A stretch of 43,492 nt of DNA from Corallococcus praedator (lineage in GTDB: Bacteria > Myxococcota > Myxococcia > Myxococcales > Myxococcaceae). The stretch covers positions 1 to 43,492 of the forward strand of contig NZ_RAWI01000031.1 in NCBI RefSeq assembly GCF_003612125.1. The letters are read 5' to 3'. How positions within the stretch are numbered: the first letter of the stretch is position 1; the number at the start of each line of letters is the position of its first letter. The position numbers and the translations under genes are program-made. Under the pieces are notes generated by a model. The model made no database searches and was not told the DNA's origin. It saw only the letters and a program-made list of their open reading frames with translations. Below, in pieces: positions 26,112 to 33,622 of the stretch.

Positions 26112-26906
26112 ATGAGTGACGCGAGCCGTGAGTCGACGCCGAAGCTGACCCTCGAGGTGAAGGACCTCCACAAGTCCTTCGGCGGCCAGCCGGCGCTCCG
26201 GGGCGTGAACCTGGTGGTGCCGGAGGGCACGACCTGCGTGCTGATGGGGGTGTCCGGTTCAGGCAAGACGGTGCTGATGAAGCACATCATGGGCCTGATG
26301 CGGCCCGACAAGGGCGTGGTGCTGGTGGAGGGGGAGGAGGTGGCGCGGATGAACGAGCTGTCGCTCAACCACATGCGCCGCAAGCTGGGCATCCTCTTCC
26401 AGGCCAACGCGCTCTTCGACTCGCTCAACGTCTTCGACAACGTGGCGTTCCCGCTGCGCGAGCGCACCGGCATGGTCGAGTCGGAAATCACGAAGACGGT
26501 GAACCAGACGCTGGAGAAGGTGGGCCTGTCGCACGCGGCCACGCGCTTTCCGGGAGAGCTGTCCGGCGGCATGCAGAAGCGCGTGGGCTTCGCGCGCGCG
26601 ACCATCCTCCAGCCGAAGATCCTGCTCTACGACGACCCCACGGCCGGTCTGGATCCGCTGACCACGGCGGCCGTCAACGAGATCATCACCACGGGCAAGC
26701 AGCAACTGGGCGCCACGTCGCTGGTGATTACCCCGGACGTGGCGTCCGCCTTCGGCACCGCCGACAACCTGGCCCTGATGCACGAGGGACAGGTGGTCGA
26801 GTACGGCCCGCCGGAGCACTTCAAGCAATCGCAGCACCCGGAGGTGAAGGCCTTCCTGCGCAACTGGCTCCGGCGCCGCTCCGAACAGCGCCCGCCCAAG
26901 GCCTGA
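26112..26906 (+). CDS. MlaF-like ABC transporter ATP-binding protein with unusual catalytic residues
   Basis: The 264-aa protein resembles the ATPase of Mla/Mce-type lipid transporters. It has Walker A GVSGSGKT (46-53), Q-loop Gln97 (FQANALFDSLNVFDNVAFPL is typical of MlaF), signature LSGGMQKR (150-157) and D-loop GLDP. Two catalytic positions are non-standard. The Walker B end is YDDPT (Asp175 where Glu is usual), and the H-loop reads VITPDVASAF, with Pro208 where the switch His is expected. ATP binding should be kept but hydrolysis may be weak. No MlaE permease or MlaD partner lies in the window. The ATG follows the kinase gene by 52 bp. Confidence 0.85.
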   Translation: MSDASRESTPKLTLEVKDLHKSFGGQPALRGVNLVVPEGTTCVLMGVSGSGKTVLMKHIMGLMRPDKGVVLVEGEEVARMNELSLNHMRRKLGILFQANALFDSLNVFDNVAFPLRERTGMVESEITKTVNQTLEKVGLSHAATRFPGELSGGMQKRVGFARATILQPKILLYDDPTAGLDPLTTAAVNEIITTGKQQLGATSLVITPDVASAFGTADNLALMHEGQVVEYGPPEHFKQSQHPEVKAFLRNWLRRRSEQRPPKA

Positions 26907-26930
26907 GCCCGGGGCGGGGCCGCGTGGGGA

Positions 26931-28433
26931 CTACCAGCCGTTGATGTACCAGGAGTGCCGCATCGTGTTGTCGGTGCCGCGATAGAAGACATCCATCCGG
27001 CCGGCGCCCCAGCTCGCGACGTCGGGCGCGGAGGTCATCTCACCGCCCAGCCACTGCCAGCCGCTCCAACTGGAGCCCGTCCACGCGTTCACCCAGAGGG
27101 CGTTGTCCGTGCCCCGGCCGAACACCTCCAACTGGTTGACGCCGCGCGAGACCGCCGCCGGAGCGGAGGTGAAGCTGCCGCCCAGCGAGTACCAGGGGCT
27201 CCAGCCGGCGCCATCCCAGGCCTTGTGAAGGAGGGTGTTGTCGGAGCCCCTGGCGAACAGGTCGATGCGGTTCGGGCCCCAGCTCACCGCGGCTGGATCC
27301 GACGTCACGACGCCCGGAATCACGTTCCACGCCGTCCAGCCCGAGCCCGTCCAGGCCTGGTGATAGAGCTGGTTGTCCTGGCCCTGGCCGAACACGTCCA
27401 ACCGGTTCGCGCCCCACGACGCCACGGCCGGGCCGGATTTGAAGACGCCGCCCTGCGAATACCAGAGGCTCCAGCCGGTGCCATCCCACGCCTTGTGGAG
27501 CATGGAGTTGTCCGTGCCGCGCGCGAACACGTCGATGCGGTTCGGACCCCAGCTCACCGCCGCCGGGTCGGAGGTGATGGTGCCCCCGTGGAGGGCCCAG
27601 CCGCTCCAGCCCGCGCCCGCCCAGGACTGCTGGTAGAGCTGGTTGTCCAGGCCCCGGCCGAACAGGTCCAGCCGGTTCGCGCCCCAGGACGCCACCGCCG
27701 GGCCGGAGTTGAAGCTGCCGCCCAGCGACTCCCAGGGGATGCCGTAGGTGAGCTTCGCGCCCTGGACGTCCGTGGCGCTGAGGTTGCCGTCCCCATTCCA
27801 GGCCGGGTTGCAGTAGTTCATCACGGAGCCCAGGTCCCACGGCCCGATGAGCCAGTCCCCCGACGAGCCCTGCGCGGGCTCGGTGCAGGTGGAGGGCCGG
27901 TCCGGACGGTTCTGCTCGTGGGCGTAGCCCAGCGCGTGGCCAAACTCATGCACCGCGATGGCGTCGATGCAGTACTTGAGGCTGCTGGCGCACGACGGGC
28001 TCCAGTTGGCGAACGTGAAGTTCAGCACCATGCCCTGGGCCATGCCGTTGAGACCCTTGCCCAGCGCCTTCACGTGCGGGCCCACGTCGCTGATGTTGAT
28101 GCGCACGCCGCTGGAGGAGGTGGAACACGTCCCCCAGCCGTAGAAGCGCGCGCTCGAGTTCGCCTCCCACGTGCGTGTCACCGCGTCGCGCACCCACTGC
28201 CGCTGGGTGGCGTTGCCGGCGGCCGGGTTCTCCCAACACACGGGGATGCTCAGCGGCCGCCAGAGGGTGGAGGACGCCACGTAGAGGTCGGCCTCGCTGT
28301 TGCGCAGCTCTCCCGGAGGCGTCTGCTCGGAAGGCATGGACGCCTCCGGCGCGCCGCCACAGCCCATCAGCGACCCCAACCCGAACGTCGTGAGCAGCGC
28401 CATCCCCAGGCGGTGCGTGTTTTCAGTGAACAT
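26931..28433 (-). CDS. Lipoprotein metzincin-type protease with six lectin-like propeller repeats
   Basis: The 500-aa product starts at ATG 28433, with AGGGG upstream, and has a lipoprotein leader ending LGSLMGCGG. The protease domain has the zinc motif HEFGHALGYAHEQNRPD (HExxHxxGxxH) and the Met-turn GSVMNYCNP, as in astacin/matrixin-type metzincins. Six repeats of about 45 residues follow (SWGANRLDLFGRGLDNQLY and variants), of the PLL/DUF346 lectin type, probably a beta-propeller that binds glycans. Repeats 1 and 3, and 2 and 4, resemble each other most, so a two-repeat block was duplicated. The likely role is surface-anchored protein digestion. It is convergent with the ABC gene and divergent from the TetR gene. 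Confidence 0.88.
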   Translation of the reverse strand: MFTENTHRLGMALLTTFGLGSLMGCGGAPEASMPSEQTPPGELRNSEADLYVASSTLWRPLSIPVCWENPAAGNATQRQWVRDAVTRTWEANSSARFYGWGTCSTSSSGVRINISDVGPHVKALGKGLNGMAQGMVLNFTFANWSPSCASSLKYCIDAIAVHEFGHALGYAHEQNRPDRPSTCTEPAQGSSGDWLIGPWDLGSVMNYCNPAWNGDGNLSATDVQGAKLTYGIPWESLGGSFNSGPAVASWGANRLDLFGRGLDNQLYQQSWAGAGWSGWALHGGTITSDPAAVSWGPNRIDVFARGTDNSMLHKAWDGTGWSLWYSQGGVFKSGPAVASWGANRLDVFGQGQDNQLYHQAWTGSGWTAWNVIPGVVTSDPAAVSWGPNRIDLFARGSDNTLLHKAWDGAGWSPWYSLGGSFTSAPAAVSRGVNQLEVFGRGTDNALWVNAWTGSSWSGWQWLGGEMTSAPDVASWGAGRMDVFYRGTDNTMRHSWYINGW

Positions 28434-28667
28434 GTATCCCCTCTTGAGTCCGCCCCCCGGGATGGGGCCTGCATGGCCCACCGCTCCACGGAGCGAGACG
28501 GGCCGCCCTTTGACACAAAGCCTGACGCACTGGAAGTGAAATCAAGCAAGTCCAGTGAGTGCAGGAAGTTCTTGGGTGCGCAGGCTTTGAAATCACAGTC
28601 GCTGTCGCACGCTTGAGCGGGCTCATGACACATCCGGACCTGGCGCGGCTGCCCTATGCTCCGGCCC

Positions 28668-29387
28668 ATGACCTCCGGCGCGAACAGTCTCCGAGCAGTG
28701 CGTGGGCCTCGGCCGCGGCTGTCGCGGGAGGCCGTGGTGGAGATGGCCGTCGCGCTCGTCCGCGAGCAGGGGCTGCGACAGCTCTCCATGCGGACGCTGG
28801 CCGAACGGCTCCGGGTCACGCCCATGGCCGTGTACAAGCACGTCGCGAACCGGGACGCGCTCGTGCTCCTGTGCGCCGAGGCCATCCTCCAGACCCTGGT
28901 GTTGCCGGAGGAGCGGCTGGAGCCAGTGGCGTGGCTCCGGCGGCTCGCGGGCCGCCTGCGCGCCGTGGGGCTGGCGCACCGGGGGCTGATGGAGCTCTTG
29001 CTGGAGCAGGGCCCCGTCGTCCACACCGCGCTCGTCATCCTTGACCGGACGGTGCTCAAGCTGCACGCCGCCGGCATTCCCTGGAAGGAGGCGGCGGCAC
29101 TGCACAACACGTTCTTCTCCTGGCTGGCCGGAGCCATCCGCCGGCAGGAGCCATGGGACGTGGGTCCCCCTGGGACGCCCCCGCCGTTCGAGCGGTTCTT
29201 CGCGGCGGCCCAGGCGCTCCCCGCCAGGGACTACCCGGGGCTCGCCCACGGCGTGCCGCACATGCGGGCCACCGACGTGGGGCGTGAGTTCGAGGCCAGC
29301 CTCGGCTTCATGCTGGAGGGCATCCAGCGGCGCATCGACGCACGGCAGGTCCCCGCGCGGAAGCGTCCCCCACGTCGCCAGCGCTGA
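28668..29387 (+). CDS. TetR-family transcriptional regulator
   Basis: At about 240 aa, it has an N-terminal TetR helix-turn-helix (MRTLAERLRVTPMAVYKHV, then ANRDALVLLCAEAIL) and a helical C-terminal ligand-binding domain. ATG 28668 or 28656 could start it; neither has a clear ribosome-binding site. A 234-bp gap separates it from the divergent metalloprotease gene, and it converges on the amidohydrolase gene with only 13 bp between the stops. Its target is unknown. The long palindrome before the amidohydrolase gene is a possible binding site, but nothing proves that. Confidence 0.88.
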   Translation: MTSGANSLRAVRGPRPRLSREAVVEMAVALVREQGLRQLSMRTLAERLRVTPMAVYKHVANRDALVLLCAEAILQTLVLPEERLEPVAWLRRLAGRLRAVGLAHRGLMELLLEQGPVVHTALVILDRTVLKLHAAGIPWKEAAALHNTFFSWLAGAIRRQEPWDVGPPGTPPPFERFFAAAQALPARDYPGLAHGVPHMRATDVGREFEASLGFMLEGIQRRIDARQVPARKRPPRRQR

Positions 29388-29400
29388 AGCTCGCTTCGCG

Positions 29401-30804
29401 TCACGCGTCCTTTGTGACGCCCGCGCTTCCCATGTCCCAGTGCGCGGAGAGGTCCGCCCGTTCGCCCAGGAGTGTGTCCGGTCCTCCCACGCGGGCGAGC
29501 ACCGCGTCGCGGGCCTCGATGACGCGGCGCCGGACCGTCGCGAGGTCCACGTCCACCAGGTCGCCCTGGAGCTTGGCCCACCGTCCGCGCACCATCACCG
29601 ATTCGACGTTGCCCGCATGCGCCTGGAGCACCACCGCGTCGCGCGGGCGGTTGAGCGGCGTCAGGTTCAGCGCGTCGGCGGCGAGGACGATGAGGTCCGC
29701 GTCCTTGCCCGGACGCAGCGAGCCCGTGACGCGTCCCAGCCCCAGGGCCTCCGCGGCGTCGAGCGTCACCATCGGCAGCATGCGCGCGGCCTTGAGCGCG
29801 AGGACCCGGGACAGCCCGTCCTTCTCATGGGCCCTGCCCCGTTCCACCTGGAGGGCCAGCCGCATCGCGGTGAACAGGTCCCCGCCGTTGCTGGAGACGA
29901 CGTCGCACCCGAGCGTCGTCCGCACCCCCGCGCGCAATGCGCGTCCGGTGACGGGAAAGCCCATGCCCATCTGCAGCTCCGTCTCCGGCGTCACCGCGAC
30001 GCCGCCGCCGCTGTCGGCGATGCGCCGCAGGTCCTCGTCGGAGCTCCATGTGCAATGGACGAAGAGCACGTCCGGACCGAGCAGGCCTTCGGCCGCCATC
30101 CGCTGCACTTCGCTCGGGCCTGACACGGGCCACGCGGAACAGTGGGCGGTGATGGGGACGCCCAGCTCGCGCGCGGAGAGGACCTCCGCCCGGCTCTGCT
30201 CCCAGGGAACCTGCATCTCCGTCAGCGCGATGCCCATGCGGACAAGCCCGCTGTCGGAGGCCAGCCGGGTGGAGCGCAGGCGCCGGGCGTCCTGGAGCCG
30301 GCTCGCGGAGGTCGGCAGCGCGGTGCCCTGCTGGGGACCCGCCGCGTAGCCGTAGGCGAAGAGGGCCCGGATGCCGGAGTCCTCGAGCGCCGTGAGCGCG
30401 GCGTCCGCGTGCGCGGGTGACTCCACGCAGTGCGAATAGTCCACGAGCGTGGTGATGCCCGCGTCCAGGGCCTCCAGGGCCCCGGCCAGGTTGGCGGCAT
30501 GCAGGTCTTCCGGCTGGAACGCGGGCGACAGCTTCACGCGCACCGCCGCCAGATAGTCCATCACCGTCCAGTCCGCTCCCAGGGCGCGCAGCGGCGTCTG
30601 CCACGTGTGCCGGTGCGCATCGATGAGGCCCGGCAGGAGCAGCTTCCCGCGCAGGTCCACGACGCGACAGTCCCCGGCGTGCAGTTGGGGACCCATCGCG
30701 ACGATGCGCCCGTCCTCCACCAGGACGTCACCTCGCGGCAGGTCCTCCTGTTCGGGGTCGCAGGTGATGATCTCCGCCCCACGCAGCAGCCATCGGTCGC
30801 CCAT
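29401..30804 (-). CDS. Amidohydrolase family protein (Atz/Trz-type deaminase or hydrolase)
   Basis: The 467-aa protein has a complete metal-dependent amidohydrolase layout. The N-terminal beta segment leads to GLIDAHRHTWQTPLRALGAD with the HxH ligands. ITAHCSAWP and FVHCTW supply further His, and TLGCDVVSSNGGD the Asp. The C-terminal composite domain ends in LGLGRVTGSLRPGKDADLIV. This order is typical of chlorohydrolase/cytosine-deaminase-like enzymes acting on cyclic amidines or similar. No signal peptide is present, so it is cytoplasmic. The ATG at 30804 lies 18 bp from a 35-bp palindrome, a likely control point. The substrate is not predictable. Confidence 0.88.
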   Translation of the reverse strand: MGDRWLLRGAEIITCDPEQEDLPRGDVLVEDGRIVAMGPQLHAGDCRVVDLRGKLLLPGLIDAHRHTWQTPLRALGADWTVMDYLAAVRVKLSPAFQPEDLHAANLAGALEALDAGITTLVDYSHCVESPAHADAALTALEDSGIRALFAYGYAAGPQQGTALPTSASRLQDARRLRSTRLASDSGLVRMGIALTEMQVPWEQSRAEVLSARELGVPITAHCSAWPVSGPSEVQRMAAEGLLGPDVLFVHCTWSSDEDLRRIADSGGGVAVTPETELQMGMGFPVTGRALRAGVRTTLGCDVVSSNGGDLFTAMRLALQVERGRAHEKDGLSRVLALKAARMLPMVTLDAAEALGLGRVTGSLRPGKDADLIVLAADALNLTPLNRPRDAVVLQAHAGNVESVMVRGRWAKLQGDLVDVDLATVRRRVIEARDAVLARVGGPDTLLGERADLSAHWDMGSAGVTKDA

Positions 30805-30822
30805 GCGGTGCTCCTCCTGTCA

Positions 30823-30857
30823 GGCCCAGCGGGTATACACTGTATACCCGCTGGGCC
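30823..30857. promoter_or_regulatory. 35-bp near-perfect palindrome upstream of amidohydrolase gene
   Basis: GGCCCAGCGGGTATACA, one central C, and TGTATACCCGCTGGGCC form perfect 17-bp arms. The core GTATACACTGTATAC resembles operators of TetR- or GntR-type repressors, with GC-rich wings. It lies 18 bp before the amidohydrolase ATG and 34 bp after the M23 gene's stop, both on the minus strand. It could be an operator, or could fold as a strong hairpin that stops transcription from the M23 gene. Confidence 0.6.
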
Positions 30858-30891
30858 CGGAAGGGCCTACCGAGGGGATGGTGGTGGGGGA

Positions 30892-31530
30892 TTACTGGCA
30901 GGTGATGCCGGGGAGGCCCCGGTAGGCGCCCTGCGCGGTCCAGCGCGTGTAGGGCGTGCCGCAGGAGCCCGCGTACGGATCATCCGTGCCGTAGCCGGGG
31001 ACCCAGTACTCGAAGTGCAGGTGCGGGCCGGTGGAGGCGCCGGACGAACCCACCCGGGCGATCCAGTTTCCGCAGGCCAGGGTCGTGCCGCGCGCGAACT
31101 GCTGGGTGTATGCCTTCAGGTGCCAGTACTTGGTCTGCGTGTTGTCCGGGTGCCGCATGATGATGTAGTTGGCCGTGTAGAGGCCGCAGGCGGCGTAGGG
31201 GTTGGCCTGGTCCCAGTAGTTGCACCGGTCGAAATAGCCATCCACGGACGCCTCGACGTAGCCCCGGGCGGCGTTCATGGCCCAGACGCCGTAGTCCATC
31301 TTGCTGAAGCCGCCGACCAGGGCGTAGTCGATGCCCGTGTGGCCGCTGTAGCGCACGCCGCCGCAGGCGTAGTCGCGGCCGCCGTAGTCCTTGTACGCGC
31401 TCACCACGCAGCCGCCGTTGCCACACTGGTCCGCGAGCTGGGAGGCGGGAAAGCGGAACATCGTCTGGGCGGAGGACACCGCCGGGAAGGCCAGCAGCAC
31501 GAAGGCCAGCGCCAGGGTCAGGGTCTTCAC
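30892..31530 (-). CDS. Secreted M23 family metallopeptidase
   Basis: The 212-aa protein has a signal peptide (VKTLTLALAFVLLAFPAVSS) and a complete M23/LytM zinc site: SGHTGIDYAL (His and Asp) and PHLHFEY (HxH). Many Cys pairs suggest disulfides. Such enzymes cut peptide bridges in peptidoglycan or Gly-rich peptides, so a lytic or predatory role is plausible. The GTG at 31530 overlaps the stop of the upstream gene (GTGA), which indicates coupled translation, and GAGGTG serves as the ribosome-binding site. A longer upstream in-frame extension would run into the upstream gene and is rejected. Confidence 0.88.
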   Translation of the reverse strand: MKTLTLALAFVLLAFPAVSSAQTMFRFPASQLADQCGNGGCVVSAYKDYGGRDYACGGVRYSGHTGIDYALVGGFSKMDYGVWAMNAARGYVEASVDGYFDRCNYWDQANPYAACGLYTANYIIMRHPDNTQTKYWHLKAYTQQFARGTTLACGNWIARVGSSGASTGPHLHFEYWVPGYGTDDPYAGSCGTPYTRWTAQGAYRGLPGITCQ

Positions 31531-32393
31531 GGGGCACCTCCCACGTCCGCGGCCGCGTGGCCCGTGCGCACGTTGAGCTTCCAGAACGCGCCGCCGCCAG
31601 CGTTGTAGCGAAGCACGTCCTCGTTCACCCACTCCATGTGGTGGGTGGAGACGGGCGGGGGCACGAACTCCTTGGGCGGGCCGCCGAACAGCATCCAGTT
31701 CTCCAGCCCGACGTTGGTGAGCTGCCGGGCCTGCGCGCCCTCCACGTTCGTCACGTAGAACGACGCCACGCTGGTCCGGCCGGACACGAACACCACGGTC
31801 TTGCCATCCGGAGAGATGCTGGGCGTCGCGTCCACGCCGGGGCCGTCCGCCAGGACCTTCACGCGGCCCTGGAGGTCGATGATGCCCACGGCGGTCTCAT
31901 GCGGCCCCTCGCTGCTCATCAGGAGCGTGGCCACCAGCGCGTCCGCCTTCGCGGTGGGGAACAGGTCCCCGCCCACGCCTCGCGCGAGCACCCGGTCCCG
32001 GCCGTTGGCGTCGCGCATGCGCAGGGTGCCGTCACCCTCCAGCAGCGCCACCTCCGGGCCCACCGTGCGGGCTTCGCGGTACTTGAACTCGCGGTCCACC
32101 ACGCGCACCGCGCCGGTGGACTCGTCGTACCGGACGATGGCCAGCAGCGGCAGCTCGTCCGTGCCCAGCGGCTGCGACGGAATCTCCGCGACGACGCCCG
32201 CCAGCATTCCCGGGCCCTGCCCGAAGAGGTGGACGAACCGGGCCTTGGGCCCGAACTCCTTCGCGACGGCGGGGACCAGGGACTCACGCGCCTTGGTGAC
32301 ACGGCGCAGGTCCGCCGGGTTCATACGGTCCTCCGCCAGGGCGCTGGTGCCCACCAGCGTCAACAACGTGAGGGTCAGGAATCGCTTTCGCAT
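31527..32393 (-). CDS. Secreted protein with WD40/TolB-like propeller segment
   Basis: The 288-aa product starts MRKRFLTLTLLTLVGTSALA, a clear signal peptide. The central and C-terminal parts contain propeller-type text, notably PSISPDGKTVVFVSGR followed by SFYVTNVEGAQARQLTN, as in WD40-like PD40 repeats of TolB. No enzyme motif is seen. Its stop overlaps the start of the M23 peptidase gene, so the two are made together and may work together at the envelope. The gene is divergent from the first ferritin-like gene across 224 bp. Confidence 0.75.
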   Translation of the reverse strand: MRKRFLTLTLLTLVGTSALAEDRMNPADLRRVTKARESLVPAVAKEFGPKARFVHLFGQGPGMLAGVVAEIPSQPLGTDELPLLAIVRYDESTGAVRVVDREFKYREARTVGPEVALLEGDGTLRMRDANGRDRVLARGVGGDLFPTAKADALVATLLMSSEGPHETAVGIIDLQGRVKVLADGPGVDATPSISPDGKTVVFVSGRTSVASFYVTNVEGAQARQLTNVGLENWMLFGGPPKEFVPPPVSTHHMEWVNEDVLRYNAGGGAFWKLNVRTGHAAADVGGAP

Positions 32394-32484
32394 CTCGCTC
32401 CAGGGGATGGGGGAAACAACGGGGACGATGTGACGACAGGGTTTTCTCGCTTCCCGTGAATGAGTTGCTGATAAAGCGGTTATT

Positions 32485-32508
32485 CATGTAAAACTTGAAA
32501 ATTACATG
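32485..32508. promoter_or_regulatory. AT-rich inverted repeat in divergent promoter region
   Basis: CATGTAA (32485-32491) and TTACATG (32502-32508) are perfect 7-bp arms around a 10-bp AT-rich spacer. They lie in the 224-bp gap between the divergent propeller and ferritin-like genes. The patch is unusually AT-rich for this genome. It may be a repressor or activator site serving either gene; no regulator is encoded next to it. Confidence 0.42.
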
Positions 32509-32617
32509 TTTGTCATCTGCTCGCCTGTTGGAGGGTGGGCTGTCCGGGATGCGGCGCGTCGTGGCAGGCTGTGTGGGCCCGTGGGCCGGCGGGTCTGTGA
32601 TTGAAGAGGGTGTCTCC

Positions 32618-33568
32618 ATGTCCCGCCGGAAGCTGCGCCGTGCCTTCTCCCGCCTGTGGCTGCTCGCGCCCGTCACCACGCTGGGGGTGGGGTGTTCCTC
32701 GACGTGGGGATGCGACTCGGAGTCCCACCCGGAGACGTTCTCGCTTGCCTCCCTCACGTTGGCGGATGGGGGCGTGGCCACGGCGGACACCTCCTGCGAG
32801 GAGCTGTGCGCCCGGGTGATGGGCGGCGCGCCCTGTGAGTTCACGCGTTCCGCCGAATCACTTCCCGAGCCCGACGAGGTGCGCTGTCAGGTGACGTTCC
32901 TGTGCGAGGGCCGGCGGCCGGAAGGCCTGTGCGGCGAGGGCGCGGTGGAGGGGCGGGTGCCGGCGCTGGGAGCGCTCTTCGCGAGGATGGCGCACCTGGA
33001 GGCCGCGTCCGTTCCCGCGTTCGAGCGGCTCGCGGACGAGCTGGCCGCGCACGGTGCGCCGGAGCGGCTGGTGCGGGCCGCGCGTCGTTCCGCGGGAGAG
33101 GAGGTGCGGCATGCGCGCGCGATGGAGGCCCTGGCGGTGCGTCACGGGGCCGCGATGCCGGAGGTGAAGGTGGCGCCGTTCGGGGACCGGTCGCTGGAGG
33201 CGCTGGCCATCGAGAACGCGGTGGAGGGCTGCGTGCGGGAGACCTTCGGCGCGTTGCTGGCGGGGTGGCAGGCGCGGTGCGCGGAGGATGCGACGGTGCG
33301 CGAAACGCTGGCGGCCATCGCGCCGGACGAGCTGCGTCACTCGGAGCTGTCCTGGGACATCGATGCCTGGGCGCAGGCGCGGCTGCCCGAGGATGCACGC
33401 GCGCGGGTTGAAGCGGCCCGGCATGAGGCCTGGCTCGCGTTGGAACGCGACGCCGCGGACAGCCTCATGCCAGAGCACGTGGCCCGCCGTTCCGGGCTGC
33501 CGTCGCCGGAAGTGGCCCAGCGGCTGGTGCGGGAGCTGGCGCGGACGTGTTCGACCGCGCGGGCGTGA
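32618..33568 (+). CDS. Ferritin-like domain lipoprotein, first of two paralogues
   Basis: The 316-aa protein has a leader with a lipobox-like TTLGVGCSS, a Cys-rich N-terminal part (CEELCARVMGGAPCEF) and a four-helix ferritin-like domain. Predicted di-iron ligands lie in HLEAASVPAFERL, EEVRHARAM, ENAVEGCVRETFGALL and DELRHSELSWDIDAW, two E...ExxH pairs. Its role may be metal binding or oxidative protection in the envelope; family function is not known to me. ATG 32618 is chosen for the leader. It shares long motifs with the gene at 36550. Confidence 0.78.
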   Translation: MSRRKLRRAFSRLWLLAPVTTLGVGCSSTWGCDSESHPETFSLASLTLADGGVATADTSCEELCARVMGGAPCEFTRSAESLPEPDEVRCQVTFLCEGRRPEGLCGEGAVEGRVPALGALFARMAHLEAASVPAFERLADELAAHGAPERLVRAARRSAGEEVRHARAMEALAVRHGAAMPEVKVAPFGDRSLEALAIENAVEGCVRETFGALLAGWQARCAEDATVRETLAAIAPDELRHSELSWDIDAWAQARLPEDARARVEAARHEAWLALERDAADSLMPEHVARRSGLPSPEVAQRLVRELARTCSTARA

Positions 33569-33622
33569 GCGCTGGAATCGGGGCCGGCTATGGTCCTGGG
33601 TTCCCCTTTCCCCCAGGTCTCC

